Source of the DNA: G963665925 sp963665925
GTDB lineage: Bacteria > Bacillota > Clostridia > Peptostreptococcales > Acidaminobacteraceae
Direction of reading: 5' to 3'
Assembly (NCBI GenBank): GCA_963665925.1
Contig: OY762511.1
Location: 1,736,001-1,800,000 of the forward strand
Length of the DNA: 64,000 nt
Position numbers and translations under genes: made by a program. Below the pieces are notes generated by a model. It was not told where the DNA came from and did no database searches. It saw only the letters and a list, made by a program, of their open reading frames with translations. This document shows, piece after piece, positions 17,533 to 26,395 of the stretch; within the stretch, counting starts at the first letter, position 1, and every line of letters begins with the position of its first letter.

Positions 17533-17561
17533 AAAAGCCGACTGATACAGTCGGCTTTTTT
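17533..17561 (+). terminator. Intrinsic terminator
   Basis: AAAAGCCGACTG (17533-17544) pairs perfectly with CAGTCGGCTTTT (17548-17559) around a 3-nt loop and runs into six T. Confidence 0.9.
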
Positions 17562-17624
17562 GTTACAATTAAGGGGATGGAAATAGCCGGTTTATACAAT
17601 GAACAGGATATGGAAGGGATGCAT

Positions 17625-18497
17625 ATGAAAACAATCGAACGCATTGATTATAAGAATCCCATGAAAGAAGCCTATGATTTCGAAATTGTAGATTTGCAGC
17701 AGTTTTTCTCAACCCGTTCCCACAAGCACCTGAGCTGTGATTTTCGATTGAATTTCTGGGTTCTCATATACATCTACGAAGGCGCAGGGCATCATGTCGT
17801 TGATTTTGAAAAATACCGATATGAAGCGGGAAATATGGTCCTAATGCAGAAAAATCAGGTTCAGCATTTCGAAGTTAACCATCATGCATCGGGCTATGTG
17901 ATGCATATCAATGAGCCCTTTTTTCTTGAGGGCATGGGACTCAGCATATCGAGCTTCCTTGATTTTTTTGACAGGCCCTTCAAGTCGCCCATAATAGCCG
18001 TTGACACGTCCAGTCATGCTGCCAATCGAGTCTTAATGGACCTTATTTACAAGACATATGTTTCGCCGGGTAATTTGAATGACGAAAACCTCTTAAGAGC
18101 TCTATTTCAGAGCTTTATACTTTCAGTTGAAAATGAAACAGGGGGTGAAAACAGCTTTCACGAATCCAAGGTGTTTGGTAACTATAATGCCTTTAGAAAG
18201 CTCGTAGAAGCAAATTTTCACGAAGTGAAAACGGTTGAGGCCTATGCTGCCATGATGAATACCTCGAAAAAGGTCATCAATTATGCAACGCGAAATGTTG
18301 TGGGCTTGTCTGCTAAAGCCTTCATTGTCGACCGAATCATATTGGAAATCAAGCGGTATTTGAGTCAGGGGGAGCTCATGAATTATGAGATATCTGACTT
18401 GCTGGGATTTGACGAGCCGGCCAATATGACAAAATTTTTCAAACGGTACGCAGGCCTTTCGCCAAAGGACTTCAGAAAACAGTATGAAAATCCGTGA
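17625..18497 (+). CDS. AraC-family transcription regulator
   Basis: An ATG at 17577 is also open, but the GGGG before it touches the codon; the ATG at 17625 has a well-spaced GAAGGG and is preferred, giving 290 residues. The N-terminal half looks like a cupin-type AraC ligand domain (GAGHHVVDFEKYRYEAGNM). The C-terminal 95 residues hold the two AraC helix-turn-helix motifs, ending with LLGFDEPANMTKFFKRYAG and LSPKDFRKQ. It is transcribed alone, with no obvious target beside it. Confidence 0.85.
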   Translation: MKTIERIDYKNPMKEAYDFEIVDLQQFFSTRSHKHLSCDFRLNFWVLIYIYEGAGHHVVDFEKYRYEAGNMVLMQKNQVQHFEVNHHASGYVMHINEPFFLEGMGLSISSFLDFFDRPFKSPIIAVDTSSHAANRVLMDLIYKTYVSPGNLNDENLLRALFQSFILSVENETGGENSFHESKVFGNYNAFRKLVEANFHEVKTVEAYAAMMNTSKKVINYATRNVVGLSAKAFIVDRIILEIKRYLSQGELMNYEISDLLGFDEPANMTKFFKRYAGLSPKDFRKQYENP

Positions 18498-18644
18498 TCT
18501 TGCATTCGGAGATTTTACACATCATTGGCAGGGCCTTTTTTTAATGTCTTTCAAATAGGTGCATTTACAGTGGTGGTTTCAGGGGTATTAAGAGTGTATA
18601 TGAAATAATCGCTATACTGATATTGGGTAAGGAGAGGAGGTCCT

Positions 18645-20207
18645 ATGAACAAGAACGCCTTAAAGAGAAGAAAAATCCTGCGAAATGTCGTCCTAACAGT
18701 CCTACTTGCACTCTGCGTCTTGAGCTTAGGAACTTATCAGTTTAACAGTCAGCTCGACAAGCTTAAGGGACAGGATGAGGACATTTATCACCTCCGTGCC
18801 AGTCTGATGCAAAATTATGTTCGACTGATATCCAGCAACAATGTTTCGATGAAAGCTGTCTTTGAATCGGCATACAGATCCTCTGTTCATGGAAAGCTCA
18901 GTCACGTTGAGCTTGATGCGTTCGTGCACTATCCCCAGTATGGTGTTAACGCCCTTGCGCCGCTTGAAAATCCAAAGCTGGCGCATATGAATGCCAATTT
19001 GACCTTGCTTGATACCCTTGATTTAAGTGATCCTCAACTGCGCAGTGAGATAAATGCATGCCTTTCCATCGACCCCTATGTGGGTGCGCTCAAGGAAGAG
19101 GTCAATGAAACAATCTGGAGCTACTATACATCCCAAAAAGGGTTTATGTATATTGGTCCTTCCCATGCCGTCGCTGATTTTTATTTCACTGAAGACTTGT
19201 TCGAGAAGGCCTTTTGGACGGAAGCTGTACCGAGTGTGAACCCCCAGGCGAAGCAGATTATTACAAGCCTATACGAAGACGCCGCAGGCCAGGGCATGAT
19301 GATTTCGATTTCCAATCCAGTTTACGCAGAAGGCCAGTTCATTGGTGTCATGTCCTATGATCTGGGCATTGATTTGATGCAGCGGCTGCTTGCTGCAGGT
19401 CCCAGTCTTGGAAAGACCATTCTTTTCGACGAAAAGGGTCTGCTGGCTGCTGGCTTAGACGTGACGCATCCTGGTGATAAGGTCACACTGCCGGAAGAAT
19501 ATATAGAAGACACCTGGATGCAGTACGAGGGTAAACTCATTGAAGTTTCAACAGTTGTTCCCGATCAGCTCTATTGCATGCATCAAATTGACCAGTCAGT
19601 CCTGCGCTTGGCGGCGCTTAAGTCAAGCCAGCTCTTGTGGATGCTTGAGGGAATCATTGCAGTGGTCATCATCATGCTGGTCAGAAACAGGCGGCTGGCC
19701 ATTGAACGGAAGAATCTCATGCTCATAGATCCCATGACCAAGCTGTATAACCGCCGTGGTCTAGAGGAAATTGTCATGAAGTTCGATGCGCTTTCAAGTC
19801 GTGAAAATATTCCTTGTGCAGTGCTTTTAGTGGATATCGACAAGTTCAAGCGGGTCAATGACGAATATGGCCATACCATAGGGGATGAAGTCATAAAGTC
19901 AGTGGCAGATGTGCTTGTTGAGTACAGCCGGTCCTATACTACTGTGGCACGCTGGGGCGGCGAAGAATTTCTAGTGTTTATTCCAGACGTGGACACATCA
20001 AAAATCTTTTCCATTGCAGAACGTCTGCGGACTGCTGTAGAAGAACGTGTCCACAGTGTTCGCCATTTGTCGGTGACCATAAGCATTGGTGTGCACTTTG
20101 AGGCGCCGATATCAGATTTTGAAGAAATGGTAAAAAAAGCGGATAAGGCCCTCTATCACGCAAAGGAGACAGGGCGTAATCGGACCGTGATATACACGAA
20201 GATGTAA
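18645..20207 (+). CDS. Cache-domain diguanylate cyclase
   Basis: Residues 11-30 form a membrane anchor, about 35-320 an extracellular Cache-type sensor, about 322-342 a second membrane helix, and about 355-520 a GGDEF domain. The active site is RWGGEEF (about 436-442). The position of the RxxD I-site reads RSYT, so product inhibition is probably lost, unlike the other two cyclases in this window. The extracellular domain should bind a small molecule. AGGAGAGGAGG precedes the ATG. Confidence 0.86.
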   Translation: MNKNALKRRKILRNVVLTVLLALCVLSLGTYQFNSQLDKLKGQDEDIYHLRASLMQNYVRLISSNNVSMKAVFESAYRSSVHGKLSHVELDAFVHYPQYGVNALAPLENPKLAHMNANLTLLDTLDLSDPQLRSEINACLSIDPYVGALKEEVNETIWSYYTSQKGFMYIGPSHAVADFYFTEDLFEKAFWTEAVPSVNPQAKQIITSLYEDAAGQGMMISISNPVYAEGQFIGVMSYDLGIDLMQRLLAAGPSLGKTILFDEKGLLAAGLDVTHPGDKVTLPEEYIEDTWMQYEGKLIEVSTVVPDQLYCMHQIDQSVLRLAALKSSQLLWMLEGIIAVVIIMLVRNRRLAIERKNLMLIDPMTKLYNRRGLEEIVMKFDALSSRENIPCAVLLVDIDKFKRVNDEYGHTIGDEVIKSVADVLVEYSRSYTTVARWGGEEFLVFIPDVDTSKIFSIAERLRTAVEERVHSVRHLSVTISIGVHFEAPISDFEEMVKKADKALYHAKETGRNRTVIYTKM

Positions 20208-20343
20208 CTGGACACATTAAAATTCAGATATGAGAGATGCAGCATCTTAATCTCCGTTTTACGATATTATTGTCTATTCCTAACACTTCATTTTCTTGAT
20301 AGACTAAAAGAATAATATAAATAGTCTTACAGGGGGTGTTGAA

Positions 20344-22083
20344 ATGGGGATTGGGCTATATGCACTGCGACCATTGATTGAAAATGATGTTGCGCCAATG
20401 ATGGAATGGTTGGGATTTGACTACTATGTTACAGACGAGAATCTTTTAAGAATAGCCGGTACGGGGACATACAAGAAATTTGTTGGATTCAATTTGCCGT
20501 TTGGCTCTGCAACGGAATATGTAATGAGAACGCAAGAAATATTTGTAATGCAAGAGCCCTTTAGTCATGAAATTTGTAAAGCCTGCCCAGCGCAGTGCTC
20601 TTGTCTAGGTGAATCCATGATTATCTATCCAATTCTAATGGGTGGAGAATCGATTGGGACAATTGCTATTGGAGCATTTGATGAAGAAAAGAAGGCGATT
20701 TTAAAGTCAAATGAAGGCAAAATTCTCAAATATGTGAAAACCATGACTGAGTTTATAGTGGCAAAAGTCGGAGAAATGAAATTGAATACACGGATGCGTG
20801 CCGTAATGGATAATACTTCAGAAGGCATAGTCTTAACCGACGGTGTTGGGCGCATTTTATATAAGAATAAGGTCAGTACAGATTTGTTCCTCTTGGGTAA
20901 CAGGGAAATCAACCATATCAATGACATGTTGCCAGATTACGATATGGGCAAATTGGTCAACAAGCAGGAGATTCAGGAGAAAGGCGAATATAAACTATGC
21001 ATCAATTATGTAGATAAAAAAATATATATGGATGTGAAGTCACTTGAACCTGATGAAATCAATTCTGAAATTCTATTTTTATTCAACACAGAGAGTAAGC
21101 TTCGAACCAGCGAAGGGACTATTCATGCAGAAGCAGATGTATCCTCGGACGTGATTTCTGGAATCATAGGAAATGGAAATCAGATCAATCGTGTCAAAAA
21201 CTTTATAATCAGTGCATCACAACATGATTCAAATGTTTTGATCCGTGGGGAAAGTGGAACAGGAAAAGAATTGTTTGCCAGAGCCATTCATCAGCTGAGT
21301 GTCAGAAAGAATGAACCATTTGTTGCTGTAAACTGTGCTGCAATTCCTGAACACTTACTCGAAAGTGAGTTGTTTGGCTATGAGGCCGGGGCCTTTACAG
21401 GTGCACAAAAAAGCGGCAAGAAGGGGAAGTTTGAACTGGCGAATAAAGGGACACTTTTTTTGGATGAAATCGGAGATATGGCAGTTCATCTTCAGCCTAA
21501 ACTGCTTCGTGCAATTGAATATGGAGAAATTGAAAAAGTTGGCGGTACGGCAGCAGTCAGTTTGAATTTAAGGATTATTGCAGCAACAAATAGAAACCTT
21601 GAAGAAATGGTGAAGGAAGGAAAGTTCAGAGAAGACCTTTACTACAGACTAAATGTTATTCCGATATTTATTCCACCACTCAGAAGTCGTCGTGAAGATA
21701 TTCTAACCCTGGCACGCTTCTTTTTAGGGCGCTACAATAATAGATTCTCAAAGCGTATTGTTGATTTCACAGAGCAGGTGGAACGTGAACTCTTGCTTTA
21801 TGATTGGCCTGGAAATGTCAGGGAACTTGAAAATGCAATTGAGTGTGCTGTTTTGACAGAGCGGACTGAGCGTATTACGCTCTCCAGTTTGTCGGATAAA
21901 GTCAAAATCCATGGCGGTTCAAATTCGAAAGCCTCAAAAATTGCAAGTGTTCGAGAGCTTGAATCAAATTTGATCGAGCAACTGGCAGAAAAACATGGTC
22001 TCAGTAGTGAGGGCAAGCGGAAAATCGCACTAGAGATGGGCATTAGTTTATCGACTCTTTACAGAAGGCTTAGAAGTAACTAA
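20344..22083 (+). CDS. Sigma-54-dependent activator of the ethanolamine locus
   Basis: The 579-residue protein has an N-terminal sensor segment with a C-x2-C-x3-C-x-C cluster (Cys78, 81, 85, 87) followed by a GAF-like strand pattern, then a PAS-like domain (about 148-255). An AAA+ sigma-54 domain follows (about 270-505) with Walker A GESGTGKE (302-309), the sigma-54 contact loop GAFTGA (349-354) and Walker B TLFLDE (370-375), and a C-terminal Fis-type helix-turn-helix (about 555-577). It lies directly upstream of a perfect -24/-12 promoter, so it very likely drives the gene block from 22518. The signal could be ethanolamine or a related amine. GGGGGTG precedes the ATG. Confidence 0.9.
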   Translation: MGIGLYALRPLIENDVAPMMEWLGFDYYVTDENLLRIAGTGTYKKFVGFNLPFGSATEYVMRTQEIFVMQEPFSHEICKACPAQCSCLGESMIIYPILMGGESIGTIAIGAFDEEKKAILKSNEGKILKYVKTMTEFIVAKVGEMKLNTRMRAVMDNTSEGIVLTDGVGRILYKNKVSTDLFLLGNREINHINDMLPDYDMGKLVNKQEIQEKGEYKLCINYVDKKIYMDVKSLEPDEINSEILFLFNTESKLRTSEGTIHAEADVSSDVISGIIGNGNQINRVKNFIISASQHDSNVLIRGESGTGKELFARAIHQLSVRKNEPFVAVNCAAIPEHLLESELFGYEAGAFTGAQKSGKKGKFELANKGTLFLDEIGDMAVHLQPKLLRAIEYGEIEKVGGTAAVSLNLRIIAATNRNLEEMVKEGKFREDLYYRLNVIPIFIPPLRSRREDILTLARFFLGRYNNRFSKRIVDFTEQVERELLLYDWPGNVRELENAIECAVLTERTERITLSSLSDKVKIHGGSNSKASKIASVRELESNLIEQLAEKHGLSSEGKRKIALEMGISLSTLYRRLRSN

Positions 22084-22104
22084 AAACATATTTTTCTCAA
22101 AATG

Positions 22105-22199
22105 AATGCAGATATGTCAAAATGACATATCTGCATTTTGCTTATCTAAAATGGAATTGTTTAGGTTTGAGTCATAATGACATGTCAAAATGACTCAAA
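22105..22199. promoter_or_regulatory. Two candidate upstream activator sites
   Basis: A perfect 15-bp inverted repeat with a 3-bp spacer (22105-22119 and 22123-22137) contains ATGTCAAAATGAC. The same 13-mer recurs at 22182-22194, 68 bp downstream, where another inverted repeat (TTTGAGTCAT 22166-22175, ATGACTCAAA 22190-22199) overlaps it. Their place about 160-250 bp before the sigma-54 promoter fits enhancer sites. The first palindrome might instead be the activator gene's terminator, but no T run follows. Confidence 0.55.
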
Positions 22200-22359
22200 T
22201 AGATGAAGAATGTGTAAAAAAATAGCATTTGTTCAAATTTTATCACAAAGACCGGCTTGAACGCTAAATACAGACATAAATTATGAAAAGCCTGCCCATA
22301 GCATAATGACTTGAGTTAAGACATTTGCTGGTGTGAAATTTGACTGAAAATTTCGAGAT

Positions 22360-22375
22360 TGGCACGTGCTTTGCT
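22360..22375 (+). promoter_or_regulatory. Sigma-54 (-24/-12) promoter of the ethanolamine operon
   Basis: TGGCACGTGCTTTGCT (22360-22375) matches the sigma-54 consensus TGGCACR-N4-TTGCW at every fixed base, with GG and GC 10 bp apart. It lies 143 bp upstream of the C26 hydrolase start. The 434-bp gap from 22084 to 22517 is thus a full enhancer-promoter region; no other gene is seen in it. Confidence 0.88.
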
Positions 22376-22517
22376 TTATAGACTCACAGATGCGAACGTT
22401 GAATAAACGAGTGCCGTTGATGAAGGGGGGCAGATAAGGCCTGAATTTGTATGCGCATACAGTGATTAATGGCATAATCGCAAAATAACATCAGACAGTG
22501 AAAGAAGGGGCAGTAAA

Positions 22518-23270
22518 ATGAAGCCAATTATTGGGATTTGCACAAATTATTCATCAAAAGATGATCATGGACTAATTACAAAGCTCGGTTTGCCAGGACA
22601 AGAATGGCAGCTTGTTGCGGATGACTACGTAAAAGCGGTGGAAAGGGCTGGTGGTGTTCCGGTAATTTTGCCGATTACGCGGGATATAAACAATATTTTA
22701 CCAATCCTCGACATATTGGATGGCATTCTGTTTACAGGAGGTTCAGATATTGATCCTCTCAAATATGGCGACATGCCACAACATAACCTTGGATCGATTT
22801 GTCCGGAACGTGATGTACAGGAATTGACACTTGCCCAAAAAGCACTTTATGAAATGGAAATTCCTATTTTAGGCATTTGCAGAGGACACCAATTGATTAA
22901 CGTGGCATCTGGCGGGACACTCTATTATGATTTGAACACCCAGTTGCCGGATGTGATGTGCCATACATCTTTTCATGCACCTAAATATCATACAGCACAT
23001 GATGCGCAGATAATAGCAGGTACGAAAATGCATGAGATTTTTTCTCGAGAAGTGATTGGTGTAAACAGCTATCATCATCAGTCCATTGATGTGCTTGGGA
23101 AAGATTTTATCGTTTCAATGGCTGCAAAGGACGGCATAATTGAGGCCATGGAAAAGCCGGGGGACCGGTTTGTTGTATCGGTTCAATGGCATCCGGAAAT
23201 GATGATCGACAGAAATCCCAATTATATTCAATTGTTCAAAGCGTTTATCGAAAGTTGTTCAAAGGCGTAA
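22518..23270 (+). CDS. Gamma-glutamyl hydrolase, peptidase C26 / PuuD-like class I glutamine amidotransferase
   Basis: The 250-residue protein has the C26 fold: TGGSDIDPLKYGD, the nucleophile Cys121 in LGICRGHQ, and the catalytic His-Glu pair in VQWHPE near residue 225. Relatives such as PuuD remove glutamate from gamma-glutamyl-GABA in the cytoplasm. It is the first gene after the sigma-54 promoter and precedes the ethanolamine genes, so a gamma-glutamyl amide of ethanolamine or another amine is a possible substrate; this is inference. No gamma-glutamyl ligase (GlnA-like) is seen. GAAGGGG precedes the ATG. Confidence 0.82.
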   Translation: MKPIIGICTNYSSKDDHGLITKLGLPGQEWQLVADDYVKAVERAGGVPVILPITRDINNILPILDILDGILFTGGSDIDPLKYGDMPQHNLGSICPERDVQELTLAQKALYEMEIPILGICRGHQLINVASGGTLYYDLNTQLPDVMCHTSFHAPKYHTAHDAQIIAGTKMHEIFSREVIGVNSYHHQSIDVLGKDFIVSMAAKDGIIEAMEKPGDRFVVSVQWHPEMMIDRNPNYIQLFKAFIESCSKA

Positions 23271-23304
23271 AAACAAGAATCTGTGAAATTAGGGGAGGTA
23301 TAAG

Positions 23305-24774
23305 ATGCAATCATTCATAAATCAGGTTAACGGTATGTTGTGGAGTCCGGCAATTATCGTTTTACTTTTGGGGGCTGGAATCTATTTTTCAGTGGCAACA
23401 CGATTTGTACAAATACGACGCATAGGTGACATGACTCGGTTGCTATTGAACGGTAAGGCATCAAATCAAGGTGTATCTTCATTTCAAGCATTCGCCATGG
23501 CGATTGCAGCGCGTGTTGGTACTGGGAATATAGCAGGTGTGGCAGCTGCAATCGCAGTGGGCGGCCCAGGTGCAGTATTTTGGATGTGGGTCCTGGGCAT
23601 TATTGGCGCTGCGACATCCTTTGTAGAATGTACATTGGCCCAAACCTTCAAATCCAAGGTTGACGGTGAATACCGCGGTGGTCCGGCATACTATATTCAA
23701 AAAACACTAGGTTTGAAGTGGTATTCAGCAATTTTCGCCTTTGCATGCGCGATTTCAACAACAATATTGCTGCCAGGTATTCAATCGAACAGTATTAGCT
23801 CGAGTTTGAACGAAGCTTTTGGCATTCAGCCGATTGTCAGCGGCGGAATTCTTATTGCAGTCCTTGCTGTTGTTATCTTTGGTGGCGCGAAACGCATTGG
23901 TAAAACAGCTGAACTAATTGTGCCAATTATGGCAGGGTGCTACATACTCACAGCTATTATTGTGATGGTTATCAATATTACAGAAATTCCAAGTATGTTT
24001 ATGTTGATTATAAAAAGTGCATTTGGAGCAGAACAAGCATTTGCAGGGATTGTAGGTACAGCTGTTTCTATGGGAATCAAACGTGGAATCTACTCCAATG
24101 AATCCGGTATGGGTACTGCACCTCAGGCTGCAGCAGCAGCTGAAGTTTCGCATCCGGCAAAACAAGGTCTTGTTCAAGCATTTTCTGTTTATGTAGACAC
24201 ATTATTTGTCTGTACTGCGACTGCATTTATGATTTTGATTACTGGACAGTATCACGTTGTTGACCCGGCTGGGGGCTTTTTAGTGAACAATGTAGGCACA
24301 ACAGAGATGGGACCGGCATTTACACAAAGAGCCATTGAGACAATTTTCCCAGCATTCGGAAGTCCTTTTGTAGCAATATCACTGCTTTTCTTCGCTTTTA
24401 CAACACTCATTGCATCTTACTACTTTGGTGAAACAAACTTTGCTTATATTTTCAGAGGCAAGAACAGTAAGACAGCCCTAATAGGACTTCGCGTATTCTT
24501 CCTAGTTGCAACATTCTATGGATCGATCAGAACCGCAAGCATGGCATGGTCCTTGGCAGATGTTGGGGTAGGTGTTATGTCTTGGCTCAATGTCATCGCA
24601 CTCGTCATTATTGCGAAAACAGCATTTAAAGTACTCAAAGACTATGAAGAGCAGAAAGCAGCTGGCAAGGATCCTGTATTTAACCCTGAAAAGCTGGGCA
24701 TAAAAAATGCCGATATTTGGATGGAAATCAATAAAGAACACATTGAAGATAGGCGTTCTGCAGTGAACGAATAG
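23305..24774 (+). CDS. AGCS-family sodium:amino acid symporter
   Basis: A 489-residue protein with about 10-11 membrane helices. AGCS hallmarks are visible: RVGTGNIAGVAAAIAVGGPGA near residue 70, FKSKVDGEYRGGPAYYI, and GIYSNESGMGTAPQAAAAA near 270. Known members take up alanine or glycine with sodium. It is 34 bp after the C26 hydrolase and before eutS, in the slot where other clusters carry the unrelated ethanolamine permease EutH, so it may import an amine-containing amino acid or conjugate. Substrate not settled. GGGGAGG precedes the ATG. Confidence 0.87.
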   Translation: MQSFINQVNGMLWSPAIIVLLLGAGIYFSVATRFVQIRRIGDMTRLLLNGKASNQGVSSFQAFAMAIAARVGTGNIAGVAAAIAVGGPGAVFWMWVLGIIGAATSFVECTLAQTFKSKVDGEYRGGPAYYIQKTLGLKWYSAIFAFACAISTTILLPGIQSNSISSSLNEAFGIQPIVSGGILIAVLAVVIFGGAKRIGKTAELIVPIMAGCYILTAIIVMVINITEIPSMFMLIIKSAFGAEQAFAGIVGTAVSMGIKRGIYSNESGMGTAPQAAAAAEVSHPAKQGLVQAFSVYVDTLFVCTATAFMILITGQYHVVDPAGGFLVNNVGTTEMGPAFTQRAIETIFPAFGSPFVAISLLFFAFTTLIASYYFGETNFAYIFRGKNSKTALIGLRVFFLVATFYGSIRTASMAWSLADVGVGVMSWLNVIALVIIAKTAFKVLKDYEEQKAAGKDPVFNPEKLGIKNADIWMEINKEHIEDRRSAVNE

Positions 24775-24806
24775 GTTCTGTAAACGGCTATTTGCACAAG
24801 AATTGG

Positions 24807-24848
24807 GGATGTTCAGTCTGAAATTAAAGTGCTGGACATCCTTTATTT
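24807..24848 (+). terminator. Weak terminator or processing hairpin inside the ethanolamine block
   Basis: GGATGTTCAG (24807-24816) pairs with CTGGACATCC (24832-24841) with one G-T pair and is followed by TTTATTT. It would lower but not stop transcription into eutS; no separate promoter for eutS was recognised. Confidence 0.5.
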
Positions 24849-24884
24849 GATAGCATGTGCACTTGAAGGAAATGAGATGAGCTT

Positions 24885-25226
24885 ATGTCAGATCACAAAC
24901 AGCGTGTTATACAGGAATATGTTCCAGGGAAACAGATAACACTTGCCCATGTTATCGCTAATCCGACAGTGGAATTGTATGAACGAATGGGACTGCGGGA
25001 AACGGGCGCAATTGGTATTGTAACATTGACGCCGAGTGAAACAGCAATAATTGCAGGTGATATAGCGACCAAAGCCGCAAGTATCGAGATTGGTTTTTTA
25101 GATCGTTTCACGGGTTCGCTCATAATTACAGGTGATGTGATGTCCGTATCTACAGCCTTGCAAGAGATTAATGCGACGCTTGAAAGTTTGCTGCGCTTTT
25201 CTCCCTGCAGCATCACCAAGACATGA
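24885..25226 (+). CDS. eutS: Microcompartment shell protein EutS
   Basis: A 113-residue single BMC-domain protein of the EutS/PduU type (circularly permuted fold). Diagnostic stretches are RVIQEYVPGKQITLAHVIANP at the N-terminus (named as a family mark, residues 7-27) and AIIAGDIATKAASIEIGFL in the middle. It forms hexameric tiles in the shell of the ethanolamine microcompartment. It overlaps eutP by 4 bp, so translation is coupled. The AAGGA site is rather far (14 nt) from the ATG. Confidence 0.92.
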   Translation: MSDHKQRVIQEYVPGKQITLAHVIANPTVELYERMGLRETGAIGIVTLTPSETAIIAGDIATKAASIEIGFLDRFTGSLIITGDVMSVSTALQEINATLESLLRFSPCSITKT

Positions 25227-25702
25227 AAAGAGAGAAGCGCGTCATGACAATAGGCGCAGTTGATGTGGGCAAATCATCGCTGCTTCTCGCACTTAAGAAT
25301 TCAGGGATGAAGGCAACCAAAACGCAGGCGGTCAATTATACGGATACAGGTGTGGATATTCCAGGAGAATACATTGAAAATCCCCAATTTTACAAACATG
25401 TCATTGCACTTGCACAAGAGGCGGCATGCGTGATTTTAGTTCAGGATGCAACCCATAAAAGCTGCCGATTTCCACCAGGATTCTGTTCATGTATAGCTGT
25501 TCCAGTAATGGGGGTTATCACTAAAGTAGATCGTTCTGATTGTGATGTTGAAATAGCAAGACGGTTATTGAAACAGTCAGGTTTGGTAAAACCTATTTTC
25601 GAAACATCGGCAGAAACAGGTGAAGGTATTCAGCAGCTTAGGCAGTATTTGAAAGATTATTTTGGCATCGAGGCGGTATCGGCTGGGGAGGAAAAAAGAT
25701 GA
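25223..25702 (+). CDS. eutP: EutP/PduV-like GTPase
   Basis: A 159-residue small P-loop GTPase with Walker A GAVDVGKSS (about 11-19), the guanine-specificity motif TKVD (about 101-104) and a C-terminal SAETGEG loop. EutP/PduV proteins accompany microcompartments; reported roles include acetate kinase activity in Salmonella EutP and positioning of the compartment for PduV. It overlaps eutS by 4 bp and eutL by 4 bp, a tightly coupled trio. Confidence 0.88.
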   Translation: MKREKRVMTIGAVDVGKSSLLLALKNSGMKATKTQAVNYTDTGVDIPGEYIENPQFYKHVIALAQEAACVILVQDATHKSCRFPPGFCSCIAVPVMGVITKVDRSDCDVEIARRLLKQSGLVKPIFETSAETGEGIQQLRQYLKDYFGIEAVSAGEEKR

Positions 25703-26352
25703 AACTGGACTCTTTGAGAGCGACTGTGCTCGCAGTACGGATATTGCCCAATGTGGATATTGAACTCAGAAAAACCTTGAAATTGAGTGATGAACAGAGA
25801 AGTCTTGGCATTATTACAGTTGATTGTGATGATGTCGCTTATTCAGCGCTTGATGATGCCACAAAGCGGGCAGAGGTAGAGGTTGTTTATGCAAAATCCA
25901 TGTATGCAGGTGCAAGCAATGCTTCTACAAAACTTGCAGGTGAATTTGTGGGTATGATTGCTGGAAGAAATCCGGCAGAGGTGAAAAGCGGTCTTGAGGC
26001 AGCTATTGAGTTTATTGAGCACGGTCCATCATTTATAAGTGCCAACGACGAGGATAGCATTTCATATTTTGCACATACCATTTCCCGCACAGGCCGATAT
26101 TTAGCATCTGTTTCAGGAATTCCAGAAGGTGCGCCACTTGCCTACTGCATCGCACCACCGCTTGAAGCCATGTGTGCACTGGATGAAGCGCTTAAGGCTG
26201 CTGATGTCAGGCTGGTTGCATTTTATGGACCTCCGTCGGAAACGAATTTTGGAGGCGGGTTGTTAACGGGAAGTCAAATGGCTTGCCAAGCGGCATGCGA
26301 AGCTTTTGAAAAAACAGTACTTGATATTGCAGCGCTGCCAATCAAATTATAG
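25699..26352 (+). CDS. eutL: Microcompartment shell protein EutL
   Basis: A 217-residue tandem BMC-domain protein of the EutL type, which forms trimers with a large gated pore. Recognised by the opening DSLRATVLAVRILPNVD, the mid-segment MYAGASNASTKLAGE and the ending FGGGLLTGSQMACQAACEAF, with normal family length. In other bacteria EutL pores bind ethanolamine. It follows eutP with a 4-bp overlap and has a GGGGAGG site within eutP. Confidence 0.92.
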   Translation: MKLDSLRATVLAVRILPNVDIELRKTLKLSDEQRSLGIITVDCDDVAYSALDDATKRAEVEVVYAKSMYAGASNASTKLAGEFVGMIAGRNPAEVKSGLEAAIEFIEHGPSFISANDEDSISYFAHTISRTGRYLASVSGIPEGAPLAYCIAPPLEAMCALDEALKAADVRLVAFYGPPSETNFGGGLLTGSQMACQAACEAFEKTVLDIAALPIKL

Positions 26353-26395
26353 CCGAAGGCCACAATGCGAGGTATGAAGGACTGGGTGTCGAGTT

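Noticed and set aside
22084..22517. Cobalamin riboswitch or EutV-type antiterminator hairpins before the eut block
   Set aside because: I looked for a B12-box and for paired AGNNNNG hairpins followed by a terminator and did not recognise them; the sigma-54 promoter explains the region better. A covariance-model search would be decisive.
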